The notes: generated from the letters alone by a model not told the origin. Shown: positions 14,472-21,353, numbered from the stretch's first letter. The stretch is DNA of 33,842 bases from Candidatus Aenigmatarchaeota archaeon (GCA_016213555.1 JACRAC010000002.1:1-33842), one strand, 5' to 3'. Numbers and translations: made by a program.

Positions 14472-14803
14472 AATAACCTAATAATTATTTAGTTTTTAGA
14501 AGTTAAAAAAGATAACTAGCGTGGAAATTTTAACATATATTCTCTGAAATATATTTTTGTGTTTTTGAGCTCTAGGCAAAGTTTGTATATATTCTACAAT
14601 CTTTAGTTACATATGAATCTGGATCTTTCAAATGTTGAATTTAGCAAGAATGATTTAAGACGTAGAATAAGAATTCCTGAAATTTTGTCAGAAGAACTAG
14701 CAGAAGATGTAGGGTTTCATATAGGAGATGGATATATGAGATCCAGAAAGAATAAAAACGATAATGAGATTAAATACGATTTTGATTATGCTGGTAGTAA
14801 TCT
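14334..14803. other. 470-bp inverted segment that splits two genes
   Basis: Turning this segment around restores two genes in frame at once: the endonuclease (minus strand: N-terminal piece, then C-terminal piece, joining ...AGSNL to QEIDDIEYF) and the DUF5654-like gene (plus strand: ...TVETLFP joining SLGVKFATAM). The breakpoints are 14333/14334 and 14803/14804, give or take two bases. Only a GCT microhomology is shared at the ends; there are no long inverted repeats. Confidence 0.8.
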
Positions 14804-14816
14804 AGCCTTGGTGTGA
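14613..14816 (+). pseudogene. LAGLIDADG homing endonuclease, N-terminal piece
   Basis: ATG at 14613 encodes 67 residues. SEELAEDVGFHIGDGYMRS is the first LAGLIDADG helix, and YDFDYAGSNL is the strand that follows in archaeal endonucleases of this group. The frame then reads ALV and stops in DUF5654-like sequence. A TATA-like GTATATATT near 14584-14592 lies 20-30 bases upstream. It is the beginning of the gene whose rest is at 13745-14333 on the other strand. Confidence 0.75.
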
Positions 14817-15025
14817 AATTTGCGACTGCTATGATTGTGACAGTGATAGTAGCATTTGCAATTTTCATATTATACAGATCTATAACTTTGGCTCAACGAG
14901 CTCAGAAAGGAGTTGTAAATCAGATGTCAAGACTAAAGATAGAACTAGATAAACAAAGAAAAGAAGCAGAAAGAAGACAGAAATTATTGGAAAAGGCTCT
15001 CGCAAAAGCCACTAAAAATCTATAG
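14804..15025 (+). pseudogene. DUF5654-like membrane protein, C-terminal piece
   Basis: The frame SLGVKFATAMIVTVIV continues into AFAIFILYRS (the second membrane span) and a charged coiled-coil tail (residues LDKQRKEAERRQKLLEKALA). It could restart at GTG 14813. It lacks the first span and WNEA motif, which lie at 14319-14471 in reverse orientation. The long tail is not usual for DUF5654 and may be special to this gene. Confidence 0.7.
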
Positions 15026-15055
15026 TCTTTTTCTATGTTTGAAAAATAAATCTTT

Positions 15056-15067
15056 TATGCTCTGTGC
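15056..15067 (+). repeat. 12-bp copy of the tRNA-Glu 3' end (possible att site)
   Basis: TATGCTCTGTGC is identical to 17682-17693, which covers the last ten bases of tRNA-Glu plus two flanking bases, in the same orientation. It lies 2.6 kb beyond the tRNA 3' end, where the far attachment site of a tRNA-integrated element would be. No integrase is seen between the copies. Confidence 0.4.
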
Positions 15068-15248
15068 TATAATTTGCTTTTCCTTATAGATAGTGTTGTT
15101 TTTAGAAGTTTTATAGATATTCATACACTTAACTTGGGGGAGATATTTTTACCATTCTTTTTCTATAGGTCTTTATAATACGAATATTCTTTTAGATACT
15201 TATTAGCCATTCAAAATTGTTAGTTTTAGAAAAAATAATATAAAATCC

Positions 15249-15818
15249 TTATGAAACACTTCTTATAAGATTCTCTAGCTCTTGATGAGTATTTATATAT
15301 AATTTGTTCAGCTCATTAAAATAAACATCATTTAATAAAATCTCTTTATCGTAGCATGTGAGCTTTGGAACGAGTTTTTGGTTTGTTACATCACCTTCTG
15401 GAAAAAAAGCGAGTGTGTTATGTGCAAATCTATTTATTATCTCCCTAATTCTGTCCATATTATCTGCTAAGTCTTTCAAATCCTTTCCCAATAATAAATA
15501 ATGTTCTTTTGTGAGTCTTCTGAAAAGTGATATTTTACTATTAAATGTCATAGGTCTTTCTTTAAGGATAAAATGATCAAAGATCTTTTTGATTTTCTCT
15601 TCATCCCCTGTAATATAGCCTTTAGGGTAAAATAGGTTTTGAATGAGTTGATCTAGAATTATTTCTATTTCTATGCTTATTGCAATTACATTACCTCTTA
15701 TTTCTCTTAATGCTTTCACTTGTAATTGCCAATCTTTAGCCAATTTCTTATCTATGTGAATTGATTGTCCTGGTGATATGGTTATCCAAGAATCTCTAGG
15801 TGCTATTGGGGTTTTCAT
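15249..15818 (-). CDS. HEPN-like hypothetical protein
   Basis: 189 residues, soluble and helical. IEIILDQLIQNLFY (residues about 51-64), SKISLFRRLTKEHYLLL and MDRIREIINRFAHNTL fit a HEPN/DUF4145-type bundle, where an R-x4-6-H motif near the last helix (here RFAH) marks the active or binding site. HEPN proteins include RNA-cutting toxins and harmless nucleotide binders; no MNT antitoxin partner is next to it, so I do not call a toxin. ATG at 15818. The upstream 260 bases hold the left covarying hairpin element. Confidence 0.55.
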   Translation of the reverse strand: MKTPIAPRDSWITISPGQSIHIDKKLAKDWQLQVKALREIRGNVIAISIEIEIILDQLIQNLFYPKGYITGDEEKIKKIFDHFILKERPMTFNSKISLFRRLTKEHYLLLGKDLKDLADNMDRIREIINRFAHNTLAFFPEGDVTNQKLVPKLTCYDKEILLNDVYFNELNKLYINTHQELENLIRSVS

Positions 15819-15881
15819 GTTAATTTTATGGATATTAAAAATTTAATATAGGTTACTTTATTGGTGATAGATATTACTATT

Positions 15882-15968
15882 ATACTATGTGACATAACAA
15901 ACTAGAATATTATTATGACACTACTATATACAGAATGTATAATTATGTTCTAAATTGTTATACATTCT
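15882..15968 (+). repeat. Left copy of the inverted double-hairpin element
   Basis: Two hairpins. The first (15882-15932) is weak. The second has an 11-pair stem (15932-15942 with 15958-15968) and a 15-nt loop containing TATGTTCTAAAT. It matches the reverse complement of 17848-17932 across about 85 nt. Four stem pairs differ but keep pairing in both copies, indicating a conserved fold. It lies between YidD and the HEPN-like gene. Confidence 0.75.
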
Positions 15969-16081
15969 ACTATAATTCTCTATTGAAGATTGAAAGATAT
16001 TTTATGGATAACAAGAAGTTTATCATAGGAGGGTAATTTGAAACTTCGAGAATAATATATTAAAGCTAAAAACCCCTAAAA

Positions 16082-16327
16082 CTAAGGGTAATCTATACAA
16101 GATTCTGTATTATCGTTAGTACATCTTTTTATTCTCTTATATGTGTAATACCAACCTCTAAAGAATCCATATTTTTCCACGGCTTTGATACCATAGTTTG
16201 AACAAGATGAGTAGAAACGACATATAATCCCCTTTCTTTTATTATGGTTTCTACCAAATTTTCCATGCCATATTTTCTTTATGAAAAATATAGATAAGAA
16301 TCCTAGAATGCTATAATTTCTTTTCAT
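16082..16327 (-). CDS. yidD: YidD-like membrane protein insertion efficiency factor
   Basis: 81 residues. The core CRFYSSCSNYGIKAVEKYG, followed by GWYYTYKRIKRC, is the YidD signature (CRFYPSCSxYA...G...RxxRC), with Pro changed to Ser. The N-terminus is a short amphipathic stretch (ILGFLSIFFIKKIW) as in bacterial YidD. In bacteria it helps YidC insert proteins and is encoded beside yidC and rpmH; here it sits behind a zinc-ribbon gene, overlapping it by 17 bases, in a tRNA-linked island. YidD is mainly bacterial, so transfer is likely. The function in this host is unknown. Confidence 0.8.
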   Translation of the reverse strand: MKRNYSILGFLSIFFIKKIWHGKFGRNHNKRKGIICRFYSSCSNYGIKAVEKYGFFRGWYYTYKRIKRCTNDNTESCIDYP

Positions 16328-16619
16328 AATATAAGGGTTCTTCTTTATAATCAGCTGAACTGCATTTTGGACATTTTTTAATCTTATCCAATTCTGTTTG
16401 ATTTGCCTCTACATTTCTTTTTGCTTGATATGCAGCTCCTTTATCACCACAGCAATTTCCAATAACGCCCCAGTTATTAACATTTATATTATCTTTGATT
16501 TTTTTCTCCCTATTTGCCAAAGAATGCCATATTTTTTTACATTGGTTACAAGTTCTCTTAAACTCTGCCACGTGTTTTTTTGGATCAAAGTTATCTTTTG
16601 TTATTTTCATTTTATTCAT
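16311..16619 (-). CDS. Zinc-ribbon hypothetical protein
   Basis: 102 residues from the ATG at 16619, one base after the lipoprotein stop and just after a GGTG-type site; a longer frame reaches 16655 but overlaps the lipoprotein gene. Two CxxC pairs, FKRTCNQCKKIWHS (about residue 23) and KKCPKCSSADY (near residue 86), would bind one zinc, with NNWGVIGNCCGDKGAAYQAK between. I do not recognise the family. It is co-transcribed with the lipoprotein and YidD genes. Confidence 0.62.
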   Translation of the reverse strand: MNKMKITKDNFDPKKHVAEFKRTCNQCKKIWHSLANREKKIKDNINVNNWGVIGNCCGDKGAAYQAKRNVEANQTELDKIKKCPKCSSADYKEEPLYYEKKL

Positions 16620-16620
16620 A

Positions 16621-17682
16621 TCAACACCTATAACAATAACATGTATCTGCACCATCTACTGTACTATGATGTTCTAATCTAAATCCCCATGTTGTTATTT
16701 CATATGATGTATTAGATTTAATTGCTTCATCAGATTTGACAAAACTTTTATTTTCTAAATGTCTTTCTTTACACATAGATTCACAAATTGTTTCTAATTC
16801 ACATTTAGACCTAGATAATCCCTTAGACTCACACCAATCAGTAACCTCACTCTCATAAATATATGGATCATAATAAGTATAGTATTCCTTAACCATATCG
16901 TCATAACAGTTTAATGAGTATAGATTATATCCATCAGATGTAGATTCTTTTTTAGTTGTTAGTGTATCCCCAGAAGGAGCAAAAGGTTCTTTCTTTATTA
17001 GAATTGGTTTTTCTTGTATTTCAGGAAATATAATTGGTTTGAATGTTATATTAATGTAGTTTGGAGAGGATTTATTATAATTATACACCAAGGCAATTCT
17101 CAATACTAATTTATTTGAATCGCTACATCTTATCTTCATGTCAGATGTATAGCTTGTGCCACCGCCTGTAAAAGTAACTGTCCTTCCTGAAGGTATATCT
17201 TTATCAGCATAATCTCTAAGTAAATAATCTGGATTTAATGTACAGTTTCCAAATGAGTAATGTAACCCAGACATACAATAACTACAACTTCCATAAGACC
17301 CTCCTATATAGTAAAGTGTAGAATTTCTTTCATTAGTTATATAAAATTCAAAATAACTTGTTTTCCATCCTTTCCATGGGTTATCTTTATCAATAAGAGA
17401 AAAGCTATTCTGTACTAATGTAACATTTAATCCATCTTGTAAAATAGACTGAGAATATATGGTAAGATCATTATTAGCTGCTTGTTCTGTTAAAGAATCT
17501 GATTTTTGTCCAGTTTCTATATTAGATTTCTCTACTTTATTTGTTTCAGAAGAAACAGATGTATCTTTTGTTTTGGTATCAATATTCGAAGTGTTCTTTT
17601 CATTCTGCCCTATACATCCACTAACAACTACTACTGTAGCTAAAAGAATAATTATTGAAATACTTTTCCACTTTCCATACAT
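16621..17682 (-). CDS. Secreted lipoprotein, cysteine-rich
   Basis: 353 residues. A basic start, a hydrophobic stretch and the lipobox VVSGC (Cys23) mark a lipoprotein signal, followed by a Thr/Ser/Lys-rich linker. Residues about 75-210 look like a beta-sandwich of DUF4352-type lipoproteins (LTIYSQSILQDGLNVTLVQ; SYFEFYITNERNSTLYY). The C-terminal third has about ten cysteines (for example CELETICESMC and the end TCYCYRC), suggesting disulfides. The ATG lies one base after the tRNA-Glu discriminator, so no independent ribosome-binding site exists. The function is unknown. Confidence 0.65.
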   Translation of the reverse strand: MYGKWKSISIIILLATVVVVSGCIGQNEKNTSNIDTKTKDTSVSSETNKVEKSNIETGQKSDSLTEQAANNDLTIYSQSILQDGLNVTLVQNSFSLIDKDNPWKGWKTSYFEFYITNERNSTLYYIGGSYGSCSYCMSGLHYSFGNCTLNPDYLLRDYADKDIPSGRTVTFTGGGTSYTSDMKIRCSDSNKLVLRIALVYNYNKSSPNYINITFKPIIFPEIQEKPILIKKEPFAPSGDTLTTKKESTSDGYNLYSLNCYDDMVKEYYTYYDPYIYESEVTDWCESKGLSRSKCELETICESMCKERHLENKSFVKSDEAIKSNTSYEITTWGFRLEHHSTVDGADTCYCYRC

Positions 17683-17693
17683 ATGCTCTGTGC
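17682..17693 (+). repeat. tRNA-Glu 3'-end copy of the 12-bp direct repeat
   Basis: TATGCTCTGTGC here is the end of tRNA-Glu and the start of the lipoprotein gene. It is identical to 15056-15067. It would be the tRNA-side attachment site if the island integrated here. Confidence 0.4.
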
Positions 17694-17718
17694 GGGATTT
17701 GAACCCACGTCACAGCCT

Positions 17719-17767
17719 ATCTTTATATCACTGCCATTCAAATGAATGACTCTAACCTTTCGGTATT
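17719..17767 (-). other. Canonical tRNA-Glu intron (position 37/38)
   Basis: 49 nt. CTTT of the anticodon loop (17773-17770) pairs perfectly with AAAG in the intron (17724-17721), with three-base bulges CG|A and AT|A at the junctions: a textbook bulge-helix-bulge. A CATTCA/TGAATG hairpin lies inside. Confidence 0.88.
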
Positions 17768-17778
17768 CGAAAGGGCCG

Positions 17779-17803
17779 TATCCTTTTCCGTAAACTTTTG
17801 AAA
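17779..17803 (-). other. Noncanonical tRNA-Glu intron (near position 26/27)
   Basis: 25 nt between D arm and anticodon stem. CTTTTC/GAAAAG forms a six-pair hairpin around it. The exact junction is not fixed, since base 26 could come from either side, and I could not build a perfect bulge-helix-bulge. Confidence 0.7.
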
Positions 17804-17847
17804 AGTCTTGACCGGACTAGACGAACAGAGCTTATTAGTAATACAAT

Positions 17848-17932
17848 AGAAGACATTACTATTTAGAACATATTAATGTCTTCTGTGTATAGTATTTGAC
17901 ATAATAATATTCATAGTTATGTCAAATACTAT
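17848..17932 (-). repeat. Right copy of the inverted double-hairpin element
   Basis: A perfect 16-pair hairpin (17889-17904 with 17917-17932, 12-nt loop) and an 11-pair hairpin (17848-17858 with 17874-17884) with a 15-nt loop that contains, on the minus strand, TATGTTCTAAAT. It is the inverted counterpart of 15882-15968. It lies directly upstream of tRNA-Glu and may overlap its promoter. Confidence 0.8.
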
Positions 17933-17972
17933 AGAATAAAGAAAACTTTAAAAGTAGAATTTTTCCAAGCTA

Positions 17973-18506
17973 TTAGACTATCAGAGCTAGCAGTCCTATG
18001 ACATTTAGGAGATAGATGAATGCCAGACTGAAGATGAAGTTTATGAACATGAATACTGCACCAAATCCGCCGGATATAACTGCCTGTACTATTGCAGCTG
18101 TTATTTGCTTGAATAAAAGAGCTATGATCACTGCTATTAAGAATCCGAACTGAGCTGGGAGAAATCCTATCATTGCTGAGGCTATAGCAATTGCTACAAA
18201 GTTAATATTTGGATAGATTGGTATTACATCTTTTGCTGATAGACTTGACAAAATTGTTATCAAAAGAGGCATTAACAGAAGAGAATAGAAAAACCCAAAT
18301 ATAGGGCCTAGTGCTATACCTGCTATAAGACCTGAAAGCGTAACCAGCTCAAATCCTATTGTTCTTATTGTAAGAATATAGTTTGCAATTATCATTGCAT
18401 CTATCCAGAGCAGCAAGTAAACTAAAAATATCAATGGATTAATTAAATATGCTAGTAGTGATCCAACTATTAATGTTAATGCGTAAACTGTTAGTTTGTA
18501 ACTCAT
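17973..18506 (-). CDS. Polytopic membrane protein of unknown function
   Basis: 177 residues, nearly all hydrophobic: about six spans, small loops and few charges (KDVIPIYP near the middle). Gly-rich span segments (GLIAGIALGPIFGFFYSLL; GGFGAVFMFINF) resemble small transporter S-components or channel proteins, but no family motif is clear. ATG at 18506. It is followed on the same strand by the right hairpin element and tRNA-Glu, and preceded by a zinc-ribbon gene 48 bases upstream. Confidence 0.65.
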   Translation of the reverse strand: MSYKLTVYALTLIVGSLLAYLINPLIFLVYLLLWIDAMIIANYILTIRTIGFELVTLSGLIAGIALGPIFGFFYSLLLMPLLITILSSLSAKDVIPIYPNINFVAIAIASAMIGFLPAQFGFLIAVIIALLFKQITAAIVQAVISGGFGAVFMFINFIFSLAFIYLLNVIGLLALIV

Positions 18507-18554
18507 ATCTTTTCCTCAATAAAATAAACAAATAGCTAGTTATAACTAGTCATT

Positions 18555-18764
18555 TTAATATGGTCTTTCTTTTACTTTTAGATGTTCTTTTTCACCACAT
18601 CCAGGACACTTACAATCGCTAAGAGAGACACTGACATCTGCTTTGCATTTTTTACAATGACAAGGCACTTCTGTAAAAGATCTTAGGAACTTAGGTAGCT
18701 TTATGCTTTTATTGTCTTTTCTCTCTTTTTTTTGTTTACTTGGGGTTTCTTCGCCACCTTTCAT
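18555..18764 (-). CDS. Zinc-ribbon protein with basic N-terminal tail
   Basis: 69 residues from the ATG at 18764; an upstream TTG at 18773 would add three. A Lys-rich N-terminus is followed by a four-Cys ribbon: CHCKKCKADVSVSLSDCKCPGCG. It resembles archaeal small zinc-ribbon proteins that act in transcription or translation, but the partner cannot be named. A divergent gene at 18843 encodes a shorter relative with the same layout (basic tail, EVxC ribbon), so the two probably arose by duplication and share the intergenic promoter region of about 80 bases. Confidence 0.65.
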   Translation of the reverse strand: MKGGEETPSKQKKERKDNKSIKLPKFLRSFTEVPCHCKKCKADVSVSLSDCKCPGCGEKEHLKVKERPY

Positions 18765-18842
18765 AAGTATCAATTATAGAATCTTTTCAAAGGATTAAAG
18801 CCTAAATTACGAGTTTTAATGCATTAAGAGGTTAGATATGTT

Positions 18843-19028
18843 ATGTCATCAAGATCAAGCGGAACAAAGGCAAGAAACGAAAAACAACAGAAAAGAAAAC
18901 CTGAATGGAATAGAGGATATATACAAAACACCCCTATTACAAATGCTGAAGTTTCTTGCAAACATTGTTCTTTCAAAGCAAGATATCAGTTTGTTCGATG
19001 TCCTGAATGTGGTAAAACTCAAGAATAG
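18843..19028 (+). CDS. Zinc-ribbon protein, relative of the divergent neighbour
   Basis: 61 residues: a Ser/Arg/Lys-rich tail (SSRSSGTKARNEKQQKRK) and a ribbon CKHCSFKARYQFVRCPECG with four Cys. Tail composition and the segment before the first Cys (ITNAEVSC) parallel the neighbour (RSFTEVPC). A GAGGTTAGAT-like sequence lies upstream of the ATG. It probably binds RNA or protein. It converges with the SOD gene, 7 bases apart. Confidence 0.65.
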   Translation: MSSRSSGTKARNEKQQKRKPEWNRGYIQNTPITNAEVSCKHCSFKARYQFVRCPECGKTQE

Positions 19029-19035
19029 GGTTTCT

Positions 19036-19686
19036 CTATTTCATTGCTGATGATGACTTTCCGTTGAGGACATGATTTAATCTAGTATTTACTTCATCCC
19101 AGTTTATATTTTCTATAAATGTTTTAATGTACGATGCCTTATCTGTTCCGTAGTCTATCATGTAAGCATGTTCCCAGCAATCTAGAGCAAGTATAACATC
19201 TTGAGCAATTGCAGGAACATTTATGCTGTGTTCATGAATTACCCAATTTTTTAGCTTGTTAGAAATTCTATCGTAAGTAAGAAGAACCCATCCAGGAGTT
19301 GATGCTCCATCTGCCTTTGTCTCTATCTTCCATTTGTCTAAAGATCCGAAAGACTGCTTTACAAGCGATTTTAATTGATCATCAGGCTCTCCAATGTTTT
19401 CTATGTTTTCAAAATAAGCTTTATGTAGATAACTTCCATTAAATGCAACTATTTCTCGTCTTTTTAATTCACTCCAGAGTCCAAAACTAAAGTTTGCGTT
19501 TTTTTGAAGAATTTCAGGATCTTTGTCTAGCTGAGTCCTCATTTCTGATAATTTTTGTTGGATCTCATTAAGTTTTTTAACATAACCATCATAAAGACCT
19601 AAATGAGCTTTTATCTGCTTAGAACTAAGTCCTTTTATAGCATTTTCTTCTAGAAGATTTGTAAAGTCTTTTGTTAAATGCTGCAT
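19036..19686 (-). CDS. Superoxide dismutase, Fe/Mn family
   Basis: 216 residues from the ATG at 19686. A TATA-like TTTAAATAT near 19708-19718 would start transcription right at this ATG; a longer frame begins at 19707. Metal ligands are His28 (QIKAHLGL), His88 (NGSYLHKAYF), and the Asp and His of LDCWEHAYMIDY. The usual HH pair after the first ligand is YD, as in a divergent archaeal branch I recall. Metal choice (Fe or Mn) cannot be read. It converts superoxide to oxygen and peroxide in the cytoplasm. It is one of two unrelated SODs in the window (see 30438). Confidence 0.9.
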   Translation of the reverse strand: MQHLTKDFTNLLEENAIKGLSSKQIKAHLGLYDGYVKKLNEIQQKLSEMRTQLDKDPEILQKNANFSFGLWSELKRREIVAFNGSYLHKAYFENIENIGEPDDQLKSLVKQSFGSLDKWKIETKADGASTPGWVLLTYDRISNKLKNWVIHEHSINVPAIAQDVILALDCWEHAYMIDYGTDKASYIKTFIENINWDEVNTRLNHVLNGKSSSAMK

Positions 19687-19744
19687 ATTAATAACGTACA
19701 TTAACAATATTTAAAATATCTTAAAATGACATTAACGTATTCAA

Positions 19745-20452
19745 ATGTCTTCACTTTGTGGTCTTATGTTGAATAAATTTTTGAAAGATCTTCAAGCTGT
19801 CTCAAATAAGGAAAAGGCCATTTCACTAAGAAAATATTTCAAGACAGGAAAAGGAGAATATGGAGAAGATGATGTATTTCTAGGCATAACTGTTCCTGAC
19901 CAAAGAAATATTTGTAAGAATTATACAGAGTTTTCCTTATTTGATATACAAAAACTTCTTGATAGCAAGGTACATGAGCATAGGTTATGTGCTCTTTTTG
20001 TCTTAATTCATAAATATAATAAAGTATCTGACCAAGAATCTATTATTAAATTTTATTTAAGAAATACTAAAAATATAAATAATTGGGATTTAGTTGATAC
20101 ATCTGCACCAAGTATTTTAGGAAAATGGCTTCTTGATAAGGATAGAAAAATTCTTTCCAAATTAGCAAGATCTAAAAGCCTATGGGAGAAGAGAATTTCT
20201 ATAATTTCTACTTATGAATTTATTAAAAACGGTCAGTTTAATGATACACTTTCTATAGCTGAGATTTTGTTAGATGATAAGCACGATTTGATACATAAGG
20301 CAGTTGGATGGATGTTAAGAGAAGTGGGTAAAAAAGATATTAAAGCTGAAGAAGTATTTTTGAAAAAACACTACAAAAATATGCCTAGAACTATGCTCAG
20401 GTATGCTATAGAAAAGTTTCCTATAGGTAAGAAAAAATACTATATGAATTAG
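19745..20452 (+). CDS. AlkD-like DNA alkylation repair protein
   Basis: 235 residues of HEAT-like helical repeats typical of the AlkD family: RKYFKTGKGEYGEDDVFLGI is the family N-terminal signature, followed by VPDQRNICKNY, NINNWDLVDTSAPSILGKWL and the C-terminal HDLIHKAVGWMLREVGKKD. AlkD enzymes remove bulky or N3/N7-alkylated purines without flipping the base. The Trp and Asp of NNWDLVDTSA and the Arg of GWMLREVG are the expected DNA-contact residues. A shorter start at the eighth codon (LNKFLKDL) is possible. Its start is 58 bases from the divergent SOD start. Confidence 0.9.
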   Translation: MSSLCGLMLNKFLKDLQAVSNKEKAISLRKYFKTGKGEYGEDDVFLGITVPDQRNICKNYTEFSLFDIQKLLDSKVHEHRLCALFVLIHKYNKVSDQESIIKFYLRNTKNINNWDLVDTSAPSILGKWLLDKDRKILSKLARSKSLWEKRISIISTYEFIKNGQFNDTLSIAEILLDDKHDLIHKAVGWMLREVGKKDIKAEEVFLKKHYKNMPRTMLRYAIEKFPIGKKKYYMN

Positions 20453-20628
20453 GACTTTAGGATCTTGTTCTTGTCTTTTAGATACCTGAAAAACAATGCT
20501 ATTATCAATATTGCTACTATAATTGCTACAAAGGCTATAGGAAGTATTTTTGACACAAAATATCCTATAGTTATCAAAGCCATTGAAAATACTATTACTA
20601 TGAAAAAGCTTTTTCTTATAAATTGCAT
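20449..20628 (-). CDS. Small two-span membrane protein
   Basis: 59 residues from the ATG at 20628 (a TTG lies two codons upstream). Two hydrophobic spans, FFIVIVFSMALITIGYFV and PIAFVAIIVAILIIALFF, and a basic C-terminus (RYLKDKNKILKS). It overlaps the end of the AlkD gene by four bases, tail to tail. Plus-strand frames through it look like shadows. No family is recognised; the two-span pattern is the main support. Confidence 0.55.
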   Translation of the reverse strand: MQFIRKSFFIVIVFSMALITIGYFVSKILPIAFVAIIVAILIIALFFRYLKDKNKILKS

Positions 20629-20678
20629 AAACAAATTTGTAGATTTAGATATTTAATACAAGAAAACAAAATATTTGT

Positions 20679-21353
20679 ATGAAACAAAAATACAAAATAA
20701 AGGCAATAATATTAGATATGGATAATACTCTATTAGATTTCTTTGGATATAAAATTAAAGCTACAAAAGCTGCTTTAAGGGCTATGCAAAAAGCAGGACT
20801 TAAAATAGACAGTAAAAAAGGCTATGGAATACTTTTTTCAATGTACTACAAATATGGATTTGAGAGCAGACAGATCTTTCAAAAATTCTTGGAAGAGGTA
20901 ACTGGTAAAGTAGATTATAGGTTGATGGCTGCAGCAATGATTGAGTATAGAAAAGCTAGAGATCTTGCATTGATACCTTATCCTGGTATAAAACCTACAT
21001 TAAGAAAACTTAGGAAGAAGGGAATCAAAGTTATTATAGTTTCTGATGCATTGAACCTGAAAGCATGGCTACGGTTGTATACAGCAAGACTTGAGAATGA
21101 GTTTGACGTTGTTATTACAAGTGATATGGCTGGGGGATTTAAGTCAAGTGGAAAGCCATTTAAGATGGCTGTTAAAAAGCTGAAATTAAAACCAAATCAA
21201 ATACTAATGGTAGGAGATTCTCAATCAAGAGATATTATTCCAGCAAAAAAATTCGGATTTAATACATGTATTGCAATGTATGGAAGGAAACACAGACCAG
21301 AAATGGATGTTCAATGTCTGAATAAATTCAGTGATATTCTTAAGTATGTTTAA
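20679..21353 (+). CDS. HAD-superfamily hydrolase
   Basis: 224 residues. Motif I is ILDMDNTLLDFF (nucleophile Asp13, acid Asp15), motif II VIIVSDAL, motif III Lys in SSGKPFKMAVKKL, and motif IV MVGDSQSRDI. A helical cap follows motif I (residues about 20-90). This is a class I HAD phosphatase or phosphonatase-like enzyme with an unknown small substrate. ATG at 20679. The next gene begins 77 bases later with its own AT-rich upstream region, so co-transcription is uncertain. Confidence 0.9.
   Translation: MKQKYKIKAIILDMDNTLLDFFGYKIKATKAALRAMQKAGLKIDSKKGYGILFSMYYKYGFESRQIFQKFLEEVTGKVDYRLMAAAMIEYRKARDLALIPYPGIKPTLRKLRKKGIKVIIVSDALNLKAWLRLYTARLENEFDVVITSDMAGGFKSSGKPFKMAVKKLKLKPNQILMVGDSQSRDIIPAKKFGFNTCIAMYGRKHRPEMDVQCLNKFSDILKYV

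Larger units (their letters stand above)
17684..17831 (-). tRNA. tRNA-Glu(TTC) with two introns
   Basis: GCTCTGT pairs with ACAGAGC, discriminator A at 17684. The D arm is GTC/GAC with loop TAGTCCGGTCAA, close to archaeal tRNA-Glu. The anticodon stem is CGGCC/GGCTG with loop CTTTCGA and anticodon TTC (17771-17769). The T arm is GTGGG/CCCGC. Mature length is 74 after removing 25 nt between positions 26 and 27 (17779-17803) and 49 nt at 37/38 (17719-17767). CCA is not encoded. Confidence 0.92.

Noticed and set aside
14334-14803. Site-specific invertible switch with flanking inverted repeats
   Set aside because: Only a 3-bp GCT is shared at the breakpoints and no recombinase gene is adjacent, so a programmed switch is not supported, though not excluded.
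15249-15818. HEPN-MNT toxin-antitoxin pair
   Set aside because: Only one HEPN-like frame is present; no nucleotidyltransferase partner lies beside it.
15885-17932. Inverted hairpins as simple transcription terminators
   Set aside because: Neither is followed by a clear T-run in gene direction, one lies right upstream of tRNA-Glu, and stem covariation with a fixed loop is more than a terminator needs.
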